From contig NZ_JAMXLE010000001.1 of NCBI RefSeq assembly GCF_024055895.1, forward strand, positions 248,001 to 312,000: a stretch of DNA of 64,000 nucleotides. The letters are read 5' to 3'. The notes under the pieces are model-generated. The model saw only the letters and a list, made by a program, of their open reading frames with translations. It ran no database searches and was not told where the DNA came from. This DNA is from Rhizobium sp. L1K21 (lineage in GTDB: Bacteria; Pseudomonadota; Alphaproteobacteria; Rhizobiales; Rhizobiaceae). Within the stretch, counting starts at the first letter, position 1; every line of letters starts with the position of its first letter. Below are positions 26,670-36,871 of the stretch, piece by piece. Both the position numbers and the translations under genes were made by a program.

Positions 26670-29600
26670 TCAACTGGCGGCGCTGTCGTTCAACCTGTTG
26701 ATGACTTCAATCAGTTTCCTGGTGCGGTCGAAATCGAAAACCTGCTGCGGGCCTTCTGGTGCGACATCGATAAACGGGCTTTCGTAAAGCAGGCCGGGGT
26801 CCATTGTTCCCTTTTCGGTCAGGTGCTCGATGATCATTTCGATGAACTCGATCTGTTCGGCGGTTGCCGCGCTGTCGCCCAGAAACTCGCCAAAGGCTTC
26901 CGCAACCGCGTGGCGGTCGAGGCCGACGAGGGAGCGGATGAATGCGCTGAAGCCATGCGCCAGTTCGCTTGCTTTTTCGAAATGCCCGGCGTCCCCGATG
27001 CCTTCCGAAATCAGCATTTTCTGCAGGCTCTCGATGTCGGTTTGCGTCAGCGGCTTGCCATGGCGCAGTTTGGCGATGGCTATGTGGTCTTCGTGTTCGC
27101 GCAGAAAGTGGCGTGCCTTGCGCTTGAAGCGGGCAAAGTCCACTTCGCCGACTTCCGGCAGATCGAGTTCGGTGCCTTCCCCAAGCTCATCCACGAAATT
27201 GGAATAGACGATGGCTTTCTTGCGCTTTTCAATATGGTGCACGAGGCTGCGCAGGCGCAGGCGGACAAGCTCCAGCAGCGGCACGGTGATACCCTCCCAC
27301 CAGGGATCGGAGAGGATATCCAGTATCAGCCCCTGCTGGGCGGTGACGGTCGGGATGTTGACCTCCTCCAAAGCCGAAGCAATGTCGATGAGCTGCTTTT
27401 TCAGTGTCTCGAAACGTTTGGAGCCCTTCAGGAGCGCGATCTCGAGATTGAACATGAGGAGGTCAAAACGTTTGGCCTCTTCTTGCTCGCTCTTCATTTC
27501 GTTCGGCAGCGGCGCGACGTGATCGAGAAGCTCGTCACGCATGTCGTCGGTCAGGCGCTGCCAGATTTCCGGCTTCTGGTATTTCTCCACCAGCTTGCGC
27601 TCGCCACGAACGATGAAGTTGTCGAGGTTCATCGAGCGCACATAGTCCTTGAGAAAGGCGAGGGCGGTGTTGCGCACCTGCTCTTCGCTTGGGGCGGCTT
27701 CCGGTCCTGCATCGTAGCCCTCGCCGACTTCCTGCAAGGCATCACGACGCAACGGCTCATTTTTCTCGTCAAGCGCCCGCACGAGGTCGAAGCGGGCTGC
27801 GAAAAGGCGCTCGCTCAGTGATTTTGCATTCTTGCCGTCATCCAGCTTGGGGTTCTGGCTGAAGAATTCGAGGTTCTGGCAATAGTCGAAAACGCGGAAA
27901 AACTCCTTGTCTTCGCCAGGACCGAAAAGGTCGGGACAGAGGCGGGTGCCGCGCCCGATGATCTGCCAGAATTTGGTTTTCGAGCGGATCAGCTTGAAGA
28001 GCACGAGATTGACGACCTCCGGCACATCAATGCCGGTGTCGAGCATATCCACGGAAATCGCGATATGTGGTGCGCTGTCCTTCTTTGAAAAATCATCGAT
28101 CAGGCTTTGGGCATAGTCTGTCTTGAAGGTGATGACGCGGGCGAAGTGGCCGGCTCGCAAGTGCGGATAGGCAGCGTTGAAGCGCTTTTCGATGAACTCG
28201 GCATGATCCTGGTTTTTGGCGAATATGATCGTTTTGCCGATCCGGTCGCCGCCTGCCACCTTCAGGCCTTCGGTCATCACATGGGCCAGAACCTTGTCCA
28301 CCGTGTCGGCGTTGAAAAGCCATTTGTTGACGGCCTCGGCATCCACGCGGTCGGGCGGGTCGCCGTCTTCCTCATCCCATTCCAGCATGTCCCATTGTTC
28401 TTTTTCCGCATCGGAAAGCTCATCATAGGAAATGCCTTGCCGGATGAATTTGAGCGGCACGGAGACCGAGACCGGCGGCACGAGATATTCATCCTCCACC
28501 GCCTTGTCGAGCGAATAGGCGTCCGTCGGCACGCCGTCTTCCAGGTCAAACAGGCCGTAGGTATTGTGGTCGATCTCATCCTTTGGTGTGGCGGTGAGAC
28601 CGACCAGAAGACTGTCGAAATATTTGAAGATCGCGCCATAGCGCTGATAGACCGAGCGGTGCGCCTCATCGATAATCACAAGGTCGAAATGGCCGGGGCC
28701 AAAGCGGGCCGCACCACCCTTGCGCTCGTCAATCAGGTTCATCATGGTGGGATAGGTGGAGAGGTAAACGCGGCCTTCCCCATTCTTCTCTGTCACCAGA
28801 TTAACGGGTGAGGATTCCGGCAGATGCGCCTTGAAGGCGCGCACTGCCTGATTGACCAGCGCCACACGGTCGGCGAGGAAGAGAACGCGCTTCACCCAGC
28901 CTGCGCGCATCAGCACATCCACCAGTGCGATCACCGTGCGGGTCTTGCCGGAGCCTGTGGCCATCACCAGGAGCGCCTTGCGCTGGCGTTTGGTCTCGAA
29001 AGACTCCTTCACCTTGGCAATGGCGCGCTCCTGATAGTAGCGGTCGGCGATTTTGCGGTTGAGCGCAACCGTGCCCATCGGCTTGGCAGAGCTTCGCCGC
29101 TGGATCAGAAGCTGCAGCTCGTCTTTTGTGTAAAAACCGGACACCTCGCGCGGGGCATAGGCCGCATCGTCCCAAATCCAGTGGCTGTAGCCATTGGAAT
29201 AGAAGATCACCGGGCGCTGGCCAAATTGCGCTTCCAGGCAATCGGCATAAAGCTTGGCCTGCTGCTGGCCAGCACGGGGGTCGCGCTTGGTGCGCTTGGC
29301 CTCAATCAGCGCCAGCGGCTTGCCGTCATCACCCCACAGAACGTAATCGACAAAGCCATTGCCCTCCTTGTTGGGCATGCCGGTGACGGGATATTCCCGG
29401 TCGCGGGTCTGATCGAGCGGCCAGCCGGCCTCTTTCAAATAGGTGTCGATCCAGATTTCACGGGTTTGAGCCTCACCATAATCGTGGTGGTCGGGCCGGC
29501 TTTCGTTTTCACGGCGGATTTTGTCGCGCTCGGCACGGGCGGCTTTCAGCTCCGCGTCCAACTCCGCGTTTTTGCGCGCCAGCTCCTCAAAGGCCTTGTC

Positions 29601-30089
29601 TGATGCTTCCTTTTCAGCATTCAAACGCGTGAGTTCGGAATAGGCGCGTTTCACCAATGCATTGCTGCGGGTCAGTTGTGCGGGATCAAAGGTCAAACTG
29701 TCGGGCGGCGGCACCTTGGCATAGGTGCGGGCAAGCCAGAATGTGAGGTGAAAAAGTTCGCGCGCGGCATTGGCCGCATCCTTCTCCGTAGTCGTTTTGG
29801 TTTCGTGCGCGGCAAGATTGCCGATGCGGATAATCAGCTTGGCCTTGGCAAAAATCGCTTGCCCCGCACGCTGCATAAAAGTCGGTTCGTGGATCAGCGC
29901 GGAGATATTCCGGTCATAGGGAAATTTCAGCCCGCTATCGTGCTTGTAGATCCATTTTACCGCCTGCTCCACCGTGAACCGGGCATTAAAGGCCGCAGAG
30001 CGCGGGTCACTCGCCACATAGCCTTCCGCCCGCTTCGCGCTGTCAAAAATCTCAGGGAATTCAGCGGAGAGGAAGGCGAAGTTGGACAT
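26670..30089 (-). CDS. hsdR: Type I restriction enzyme, endonuclease/translocase subunit HsdR
   Basis: 1139 residues. In order: an N-terminal DUF4145-like domain (about 1-130); a coiled segment (150-195); the PD-(D/E)xK nuclease with FVDYVLWGDDGKPLALIEAKR; SF2 helicase motors with Walker A ATGSGKTRT, DEAH-type IIDEAHRS and GLTATPKDE; and a C-terminal EcoEI-type assembly region. It cuts unmethylated DNA after ATP-driven translocation, in complex with HsdM2S. It is the last gene of hsdM-hsdS-hsdR, 9 bases after hsdS. All key motifs are intact. Confidence 0.96.
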   Translation of the reverse strand: MSNFAFLSAEFPEIFDSAKRAEGYVASDPRSAAFNARFTVEQAVKWIYKHDSGLKFPYDRNISALIHEPTFMQRAGQAIFAKAKLIIRIGNLAAHETKTTTEKDAANAARELFHLTFWLARTYAKVPPPDSLTFDPAQLTRSNALVKRAYSELTRLNAEKEASDKAFEELARKNAELDAELKAARAERDKIRRENESRPDHHDYGEAQTREIWIDTYLKEAGWPLDQTRDREYPVTGMPNKEGNGFVDYVLWGDDGKPLALIEAKRTKRDPRAGQQQAKLYADCLEAQFGQRPVIFYSNGYSHWIWDDAAYAPREVSGFYTKDELQLLIQRRSSAKPMGTVALNRKIADRYYQERAIAKVKESFETKRQRKALLVMATGSGKTRTVIALVDVLMRAGWVKRVLFLADRVALVNQAVRAFKAHLPESSPVNLVTEKNGEGRVYLSTYPTMMNLIDERKGGAARFGPGHFDLVIIDEAHRSVYQRYGAIFKYFDSLLVGLTATPKDEIDHNTYGLFDLEDGVPTDAYSLDKAVEDEYLVPPVSVSVPLKFIRQGISYDELSDAEKEQWDMLEWDEEDGDPPDRVDAEAVNKWLFNADTVDKVLAHVMTEGLKVAGGDRIGKTIIFAKNQDHAEFIEKRFNAAYPHLRAGHFARVITFKTDYAQSLIDDFSKKDSAPHIAISVDMLDTGIDVPEVVNLVLFKLIRSKTKFWQIIGRGTRLCPDLFGPGEDKEFFRVFDYCQNLEFFSQNPKLDDGKNAKSLSERLFAARFDLVRALDEKNEPLRRDALQEVGEGYDAGPEAAPSEEQVRNTALAFLKDYVRSMNLDNFIVRGERKLVEKYQKPEIWQRLTDDMRDELLDHVAPLPNEMKSEQEEAKRFDLLMFNLEIALLKGSKRFETLKKQLIDIASALEEVNIPTVTAQQGLILDILSDPWWEGITVPLLELVRLRLRSLVHHIEKRKKAIVYSNFVDELGEGTELDLPEVGEVDFARFKRKARHFLREHEDHIAIAKLRHGKPLTQTDIESLQKMLISEGIGDAGHFEKASELAHGFSAFIRSLVGLDRHAVAEAFGEFLGDSAATAEQIEFIEMIIEHLTEKGTMDPGLLYESPFIDVAPEGPQQVFDFDRTRKLIEVINRLNDSAAS

Positions 30090-30098
30090 GCGGCAATC

Positions 30099-31298
30099 TC
30101 AGAGCTGACCGCTGAAAGCGCGATGCTGGAGGGAGGCGAATAGGTTGTCTTGTTCGATGCGCAGCGAATTCAACTTGTCTAACATAGAATTTACGTTAGC
30201 GGCTTTCTCCGCAAACTCAAGTTGTATTGATATGGGAGGAATTAACATAGGGAAGTCTGATAACTGGGTCTTGTTTATTGAGGCTATTCCGGTGGTCTGC
30301 TTCGCGGATCGCAGAAAATACGACTTTCCTCTTTTGCTGCCGATGAGCCAATTGGCGAATAGAGGGAGTATACGCTTATCCTTGAAACGTATTTTGAATA
30401 TATGGTTTTGATGAATAGCTTCAGGCAATTCATTGTTCCACAGTGTTCCACGTCCTAGCTTATCAGGATCGCCACCCTCGGTGACCAAAAGGTCGTCCTT
30501 TTCGAGTTTGTATCTTTTGATTTCATCTTCAGTGGCATCTATTTCTTTTACTGTATCTAGATTGAGGGATTTGTCCTGGACATTGGCCACTGCCAAGTAT
30601 GGGACAGTTCGTAAGTCTTCTCCGCGAGTAGCGCGTCCTTTTGTAATGCCTGAGCGGATTTCAGCTACATCAGAAAGTAACTCGCCTTCCTTCCATCCCT
30701 TCGGATTACTCACCGGATCCCCAAACATCTCCAGAAAGACCGACTGGGTGAGGCTGTCGAGGAGCGCGATGGCTTGGCGGCGCTTTTGGCGAAGCTGATC
30801 GGCCTTGTCCAGTATAGCCGCAATCCGCTTCTGCTCATCGAGCGGTGGTAGGGGGATTTCAAGTTCCAAACAACGATTCTGATTTAGGTTTGAAATATTG
30901 GTCGTCTGATTCCCAAAGCTCCTTGCCAACTGCTGTATCCTTGGGGACGAAAACCAATGATAGAGGTAGCGTTTTTCGATCCTTGATTTGTCACCTCTTA
31001 GAACTGAGGTGAAACCGCCAAAGGTAGCCTGATAGCCCAAATTTGGTATCCAACAGCATTTGCCCACTAGGTTCCAACTGTTCGCACTAGATACCAATAT
31101 GTCACCTTCGCACAAAAGCTTAGAATCCTTGATAGACTCCTGAGGAATGAAAACTAGGTCGTCATCCTCTAAAGTTTCTTGAATGTTCTTTGTTCGCAGG
31201 CAAGCGATACTATTTACGGCATTTTCGGCCAGAATATCAGCTGGTTTATATGTGACGCCTCTGATGAATTCGGCTACATCGCCTAGGCGCACACTCAC
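30099..31298 (-). CDS. hsdS: Type I restriction-modification specificity subunit HsdS
   Basis: 399 residues with two target-recognition domains (about 1-150 and 210-355) separated by helical spacers: the central LDEQKRIAAILDKADQLRQK and the C-terminal FAEKAANVNSMLDKLNSL. It sets the bipartite DNA target for both methylation and cutting; the target cannot be predicted. The recognition domains are visibly AT-richer than hsdM and hsdR, as expected for swapped modules. Its start overlaps the hsdM stop by 4 bases (ATGA). Confidence 0.95.
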   Translation of the reverse strand: MSVRLGDVAEFIRGVTYKPADILAENAVNSIACLRTKNIQETLEDDDLVFIPQESIKDSKLLCEGDILVSSANSWNLVGKCCWIPNLGYQATFGGFTSVLRGDKSRIEKRYLYHWFSSPRIQQLARSFGNQTTNISNLNQNRCLELEIPLPPLDEQKRIAAILDKADQLRQKRRQAIALLDSLTQSVFLEMFGDPVSNPKGWKEGELLSDVAEIRSGITKGRATRGEDLRTVPYLAVANVQDKSLNLDTVKEIDATEDEIKRYKLEKDDLLVTEGGDPDKLGRGTLWNNELPEAIHQNHIFKIRFKDKRILPLFANWLIGSKRGKSYFLRSAKQTTGIASINKTQLSDFPMLIPPISIQLEFAEKAANVNSMLDKLNSLRIEQDNLFASLQHRAFSGQL

Positions 31299-32863
31299 AA
31301 CATCCCCTCCAACTCCCTAAGCCCCGCCGCAATCTCATCCTCCAGCGCCAGCAGTTCGGCGATAATCTCCTTGGGCGGGCGGTGGTCGGTGGCTTCGTGC
31401 ACCACTTCCTTGTAGCGGTTGAGCGAGAGGTCGTAGTCGGCCGCTGCGATATCGGCGCGGGGCACGGTGAAGCTTTGGGCGGTGCGCGGGTTTTCGCGTT
31501 CGCTGCCGGTGCGCATGCGCCAGCGGGCAACGATGTCGGGCAGGTTGTTTTTGGCGTGGTCCTCATCGCTCAAAGCCATCTCTGGCGTGGGGCCGAGCTT
31601 TTCGTCTGCCAGCAGGTTTTGGCGTTTGTCATCCAGGCTCAGGCCATCGGCGGCAACATCGTAAAACCACACGTGATCGGTGCCGCCGGAATTGGTTTTG
31701 GTGAAGATGACGATAGCGGTGGACACACCGGCATAGGGCTTGAACACGCCGGACGGCAGTTTGATGATGGCATCCAGCTTGTGATCGTCCACCAGCATCT
31801 TGCGGATGGTCTTGTGCGCCTTGGAGGAGCCGAACAGCACGCCATCCGGCACGATGACGGCGGCGCGCCCGCCAGGCTTCAAGAGCTTCAGAAACAGCGC
31901 CATGAACAGAAGCTCGGTCTTCTTCGTCTTCACGATCGCCTGCAGGTCGGCGGCTGTCGTTTCGTAATCCAGCGAGCCGGCAAAGGGCGGGTTGGCAAGG
32001 ATCAGCGAATATTTGTCCGCATCGTCTGCATGGCCGGTGGCAAGCGAATCCCGGTAGCGGATATCGGCCCCTTCCACGCCATGAAGCTGCATGTTCATGG
32101 AGCCGATGCGCAGCATGGTGCTGTCGAAATCATAGCCGTGGAACATGGTTTCGTGGAAATGTTTGCGGCTCTCATCATCGCGGAAAATGCCTGGATGATG
32201 ATGGCGCACATATTCGCTCGCCGCCACCAGAAAGCCGCAGGTGCCGCTGGCCGGATCGCAGATCACATCCTTTGGCTGCGGTGCCATCAGTTCCACCATC
32301 AGCTTGATGATGTGGCGCGGCGTGCGGAACTGGCCGTTTTGCCCGGCAGAGGCGATCTTGGAGAGCATATATTCATAAAGATCGCCCTTGGTGTCGCGAT
32401 CCTGCAGCGGGATGGCCGCCAGCATATCCACCACGCGGGCCAGCAGGCCAGGCGTTGGGATCGTAAAGCGCGCGCCCTTCATATGCTCCGAATGCGCGGT
32501 GCCTTTTTCGGCCATATCGCGAATGAAGGGGAAGACATTTTCCGAAACGATGAAATACATGCGGGCCGGATCATCATTCTTCAGCCGCGACCAGCGCAGC
32601 ATGTCATAGGTGATTTCTTCTTTGACTTCGCCGGTCTCTTCATCACGGATGATGCGGTAAACGCCTTCCGGGAAAATCACCCGCTCCAGGGGGCGGTTCA
32701 GCATATTTGCCTTTTCTTCCGCCAGCGTCTGCGCCTCATCCAGCCCGCGCATGAAAAGCAGATAGGTGATCTGCTCGATCACCTCCAGCGGATTGGCAAT
32801 CCCGCCCGCCCAAAAGGCATTCCACACCTGATCGACCTTCGCGCGAATTTCACCTGTGAGCAT
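31295..32863 (-). CDS. hsdM: Type I restriction-modification DNA methylase HsdM
   Basis: 522 residues. An N-terminal HsdM helical domain (AFWAGGIANPLEVIEQITYLLFMRGLDEA) is followed by an N6-adenine methylase core: SAM motif DPASGTCGFLVAASEY, catalytic ANPPFAGS (NPPF) and VIVPDGVLFGSSKAH. It methylates adenine in the HsdS target using SAM. First gene of the operon; the 327-base gap upstream holds its promoter and that of the divergent ABC genes. Confidence 0.97.
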   Translation of the reverse strand: MLTGEIRAKVDQVWNAFWAGGIANPLEVIEQITYLLFMRGLDEAQTLAEEKANMLNRPLERVIFPEGVYRIIRDEETGEVKEEITYDMLRWSRLKNDDPARMYFIVSENVFPFIRDMAEKGTAHSEHMKGARFTIPTPGLLARVVDMLAAIPLQDRDTKGDLYEYMLSKIASAGQNGQFRTPRHIIKLMVELMAPQPKDVICDPASGTCGFLVAASEYVRHHHPGIFRDDESRKHFHETMFHGYDFDSTMLRIGSMNMQLHGVEGADIRYRDSLATGHADDADKYSLILANPPFAGSLDYETTAADLQAIVKTKKTELLFMALFLKLLKPGGRAAVIVPDGVLFGSSKAHKTIRKMLVDDHKLDAIIKLPSGVFKPYAGVSTAIVIFTKTNSGGTDHVWFYDVAADGLSLDDKRQNLLADEKLGPTPEMALSDEDHAKNNLPDIVARWRMRTGSERENPRTAQSFTVPRADIAAADYDLSLNRYKEVVHEATDHRPPKEIIAELLALEDEIAAGLRELEGML

Positions 32864-33190
32864 GTGTCGTCCTTGTCAGCATTCGAATCGCGTTTGACAC
32901 TATGGCATTAGGCCGCGCGACAGAAGATGCATCGTCAAGTTGAATAGCTGCGATAGCGTGTTTGGCTTGTTGACGATGCGCCGTATCAAGCTGGATCGCG
33001 GCTCGGAGGGTGAGGTTTTTCTCGCCGTCAACGGATTGCAATAAATTGGCATGACAGGACCAGCCAGCCCGTTGGCCCGTCACGCACAAAGAATTAGAAA
33101 CATAATGTTGCAAATGGCCGGCAACTCCTATAAGTAGACTAAAAGACTCAACAAAAGGCGCCATGGCAGCAAGGGACTGGAGGTTGCATC
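32864..33190. other. Divergent promoter region, hsdM / ABC transporter
   Basis: No gene is supported. A weak inverted repeat GTTGC-N9-GCAAC lies at 33108-33126, about 65 bases before the ABC gene, followed by a TATAAG that could be a -10 element. A GGAGG ribosome site lies before ATG 33191. No iron-regulator consensus could be assigned with confidence. Confidence 0.4.
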
Positions 33191-35029
33191 ATGACCACAG
33201 CGGATTTTGCGATTGAGACCGAACCCGAGACCGCCACTCCCGACGACAGTGGGTCGGCGGCACCTGACTACCTGGCGAGTCTGAAGCTAATTTGGCCTTA
33301 TCTGACCGTGCAACGGTTTAGGTTGTTCCTGGCGGTTTTGCTCGCCACTCTCGCCGTCGCCCTCGAACTTGTTCCGGTATACGTCATTGCAATCTCCATC
33401 GGTGGATTGATCGCTGGGGATCTGACTTCGGCGGGAATTCTGACTTACGTAGTGACTGCTCTTGGAGCGGTCGTGCTCGGCTATCTGTTAATGGGCGCTG
33501 CTACGATGGTGTCGCATTTGGTTGCCTTTGATGCGATCTATCGCCTGAGGCTTGCCCTCTCCCGCCATCTTGCAAGGCTGCCACTCGGCTATTTCGCAAA
33601 TCGAAAGAGCGGCGACGCGAAGAAGCTGATAATCGACGATCCCGAGAAGCTGGAATTGGTCATCGCGCACGGGATACCGGAGGGCATCAGCGCGACGGCC
33701 ACCTGGATCTCTGTGTCCATTTGGCTGTTCGCCGTCGATTGGCGCATGGCGGTCGCGGCTGTGTTTGTCGCCCCGATATCCTTTTTCCTGCTCGTGTTCG
33801 CGATGAAGTCCGGCGGGCGCTTTGCAGGTGCCTATCAAACGGCCGGTCAACGTATGAATGCGGTGATCGTTGAGTACATCGCCGGCATGCCGGTGGTGAA
33901 AATCTTCAATCGTTCCGGTGAAAGTTTTCGCGAAGCCAGCGATGCTGTGCGCGCCTATGCAGCAGTCGAAAAGCAGTGGGCGCGCGCCTATCTGCCACTT
34001 GGTGGCACAGTGTTCAGTCTTGTACTCGCCAATATCCTTTTCATTGTCCCGGTCGGTGCTTTCCTTATCGCGTTTGGCAAGGTCGAGATCGCGACGGTGG
34101 TTTTCTTCATCATTCTCGGTGCCAACTACAGCCGCCCGCTGATGAAACTCTTCAACCTGTTCCATGAACTGGCTCATATCAGCATGGGGTCGATGCTGGT
34201 TGCTGACGTGCTGGCGATGCCGCCGCAAAACGACAGCGGCAAGGTCGTTGCCCTCGACGGGCATGCAGTGACGTTCGATGCGGTTTATTTCGGTTATGAC
34301 GCGCGCGATGTGCTGCACAATATCTCCTTTACCGCGCGTGAAGGTGCGGTGACGGCCCTCGTGGGGCCGTCTGGTGCTGGCAAGAGCACCATCGCCAGCC
34401 TCGTCCCCCGTTTTTTCGATGTTCGTTCGGGCAGGATTTCCATCGGTGGCGTCGACGTGTGCAATATGGGTCTCGACCAACTCATGGACACCGTTGCTTT
34501 CGTTTTCCAGGACACGGTTCTCTTCACCGATACGATCGCCAACAATATCCGCTTTGGAAAGCCCGATGCGACGGATGCGGAAATCGAAGCCGCGGCAAAG
34601 GCGGCGCGCGCCCATGAGTTCATCACCGAGTTGCCGGAGGGATATCGCACGCGGCTTGGTGACCTTGGCCGCAACCTATCCGGCGGCGAGCGCCAGCGTA
34701 TCGCCATTGCCCGAGCGATCCTGAAAAACGCACCTGTGATCGTGCTCGACGAAGCGACGGCCTTCGCCGACCCGGACAACGAGGCGGCCATTCAGGACGC
34801 CATCGAGTCGCTTGCAGCAGGCCGAACGCTGATTGTGGTGGCGCACCGCCTCCATACAATCCGCGATGCTGATCTGATCGTAACCGTGGACGGTGGCAGG
34901 GTTCTGGAGACGGGGCGGCACAGTGATTTGGTGGCCGCCAACGGTCTGTATGCCCGGCTTTGGAGTGATTTCATTGCAGCACGCCAATCTGATCTTCGCA
35001 GTGGTCCAGTCACGCAGGCGGAGGGGTGA
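33191..35029 (+). CDS. ABC transporter, fused permease-ATPase, YbtP/IrtA-like
   Basis: 612 residues: six membrane segments (about residues 40-320), then a nucleotide-binding domain with Walker A GPSGAGKST, signature LSGGERQR and Walker B VIVLDEATAFADPDN. The exporter-type fold together with the ATAFADPDN ending and a paired second half-transporter resembles the YbtP-YbtQ and IrtA-IrtB families, which import ferric siderophores. Import of an iron-siderophore is therefore an inference from family resemblance. The second half gene starts 2 bases after its stop. Confidence 0.85.
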   Translation: MTTADFAIETEPETATPDDSGSAAPDYLASLKLIWPYLTVQRFRLFLAVLLATLAVALELVPVYVIAISIGGLIAGDLTSAGILTYVVTALGAVVLGYLLMGAATMVSHLVAFDAIYRLRLALSRHLARLPLGYFANRKSGDAKKLIIDDPEKLELVIAHGIPEGISATATWISVSIWLFAVDWRMAVAAVFVAPISFFLLVFAMKSGGRFAGAYQTAGQRMNAVIVEYIAGMPVVKIFNRSGESFREASDAVRAYAAVEKQWARAYLPLGGTVFSLVLANILFIVPVGAFLIAFGKVEIATVVFFIILGANYSRPLMKLFNLFHELAHISMGSMLVADVLAMPPQNDSGKVVALDGHAVTFDAVYFGYDARDVLHNISFTAREGAVTALVGPSGAGKSTIASLVPRFFDVRSGRISIGGVDVCNMGLDQLMDTVAFVFQDTVLFTDTIANNIRFGKPDATDAEIEAAAKAARAHEFITELPEGYRTRLGDLGRNLSGGERQRIAIARAILKNAPVIVLDEATAFADPDNEAAIQDAIESLAAGRTLIVVAHRLHTIRDADLIVTVDGGRVLETGRHSDLVAANGLYARLWSDFIAARQSDLRSGPVTQAEG

Positions 35030-35031
35030 GC

Positions 35032-36871
35032 ATGACTGACATTGAAAGCACAATGACCGGTATAACGGCGGATGGGAACGAGATCCGGTCCGATCTGCAA
35101 AGTCTGAAACGGCTGTGGGTTCTCGCCGGCCCCGTTCGCAGCAACATCGTCAGAGGTGTTGCTTATCGATTTGTCCAATCCTTCTGCCTCGGCCTTGGGT
35201 TCGGCACGGCGATCAAGCTCGTCACCGATTGTTTGCGCGACGACTTCATCCCGGACATGGGCTGGGCGCTTGAAATCACGGCGCTGGCCGCACTCTCTCT
35301 CGCCGGGCAAGTTCTGTTCAGCTATCTGGCCTCGAAATCCACATGGTTTTCCGCCTTCGATCTAGGCGGCCAGTTGCGGCTGTCCATGCTCGACCGGTTG
35401 CGGCAATTGCCACTGGGATTTCACTTGTCTCGCAATCGCGGCGATACCGTCACGATGCTGACCTCCGATATGCAGGTGGTCGAGAGCTTCATGTCGGATG
35501 GTTTGCCGCGCATCGCCGAAGCGGCGGGGCTGCCTGCCGCGATCCTGATCTTCCTCGCCCTTCAGGATTGGGTGATCGCATTGGCTGCTCTCGCCTCGAT
35601 CATCGTTGCGATCCCCGTTTATCTCAAGGCCAGCCGGCATCTGGCCAAGCTTGGCATTCGGCGTCAGGACATGCAGGCGGCCGCCGCAGCCCGCATGATC
35701 GAATTCGTTCAGGGGATCGCTGTTATCCGCGCCTTCAACCGGATGGCCAAGGGGGCGGAGGATTTCAGGAGCGCGCTTGAAACATTCCGCGACCTGTCGA
35801 TCCGGATGGTGCTGCAGTTGACCTTCCCTCTCGTAGGTTTTGGTCTGTTTCTGATGCTTGGCGTCCCGTTGATCCTTTTTGCCGCCGGCTGGCGGTGGCT
35901 GGGCGGCGAGATCGACACGGCGACCGCGATCACCGCCTGCATGCTGATCTACGCCACTTACAGCCCGCTCCTCGGCCTGATCGCGGTGATGGAAAACACC
36001 CGCATGGCCGACGCATCACTGACGCGTATGGACCGGATTTTGACGGCACAGCCACTGCCCGAACCTTCGACGCCCAAAGAGCCGCAGGGCTTCGATATCG
36101 CGTTCAACGATGTTCGCTTCGGATATGGCGATGAGATCGTCATCGAATCGCTGTCATTCACTGCACCCGAGCGCACGATGACGGCGATTGTCGGGCCATC
36201 GGGGGCCGGCAAGAGCACGGCATTGAACCTCATCCCACGTTTCTGGGATATTGCCGGCGGTGCAATCACGATCGGCGGTGTCGATATCAGGCAGATGTCG
36301 GCAGAGCGACTGGCAAGTCTCATCACCGTCGTTTTCCAGGACGTCTATCTCTTCTCGGGCACGATCTTCGATAATATCGCGTTTGGTCGTCCTGGGGCTT
36401 CCGCCGATGCGGTCGAAGCGGCGACGCGTGCGGCCCAGGCCCATGACTTCATCATGGACTTGCCGCATGCGTATCAGACCCGTGTCGGCGAAGGGGGGGG
36501 CATCGCTATCGGGGGGTGAACGCCAGCGCATTTCCATCGCGCGGGCCATCCTGAAGGACGCGCCCATCGTCCTCTTGGACGAGGCAACGGCTGCTATCGA
36601 TCCGACCAATGAGAGAGCTTTGCAGGCAGCGCTTGCCGCCCTTGTCGCAGAAAAGACCCTGATCGTCGTCGCCCACAAGCTCTCAACGGTTCGAGCCGCC
36701 GATGAAATTCTGGTGCTCGATGGCGGCAAGGTTGTTGAGCGGGGTGTTCACGACGATCTGGTCAACACGGACGGCCTGTATGCTGGATTGTGGCGGCATT
36801 GGACCGCAGCCGAAAACTGGCGGATCGGGCAAAAACCGAAAAAGAACGAATGCGATGACGATGGGGCGTGA
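35032..36871 (+). pseudogene. ABC transporter half-gene, YbtQ/IrtB-like, frameshifted in a G tract
   Basis: The first frame runs from ATG 35032 through the membrane domain and Walker A (GPSGAGKST) but ends at TGA 36517-36519, just before the signature motif. The signature SLSGGERQRISIAR, Walker B IVLLDEATAAIDP and the C-terminus follow in the next frame up to 36871. The break lies at GAA-GGGGGGGG (36493-36500): seven Gs would give the expected EGGASLSGGERQR and a 612-residue protein, the same length as its partner. It could be a real loss, phase variation by slippage, or a sequencing error. Confidence 0.88.

Noticed and set aside
31382-32911. 509-codon open frame opposite hsdM
   Set aside because: Antisense shadow of hsdM; all HsdM motifs are on the minus strand.
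33108-33126. Iron-responsive (Fur/Irr/RirA) box before the ABC importer
   Set aside because: The weak inverted repeat GTTGC-N9-GCAAC does not match a known iron-box consensus well enough.
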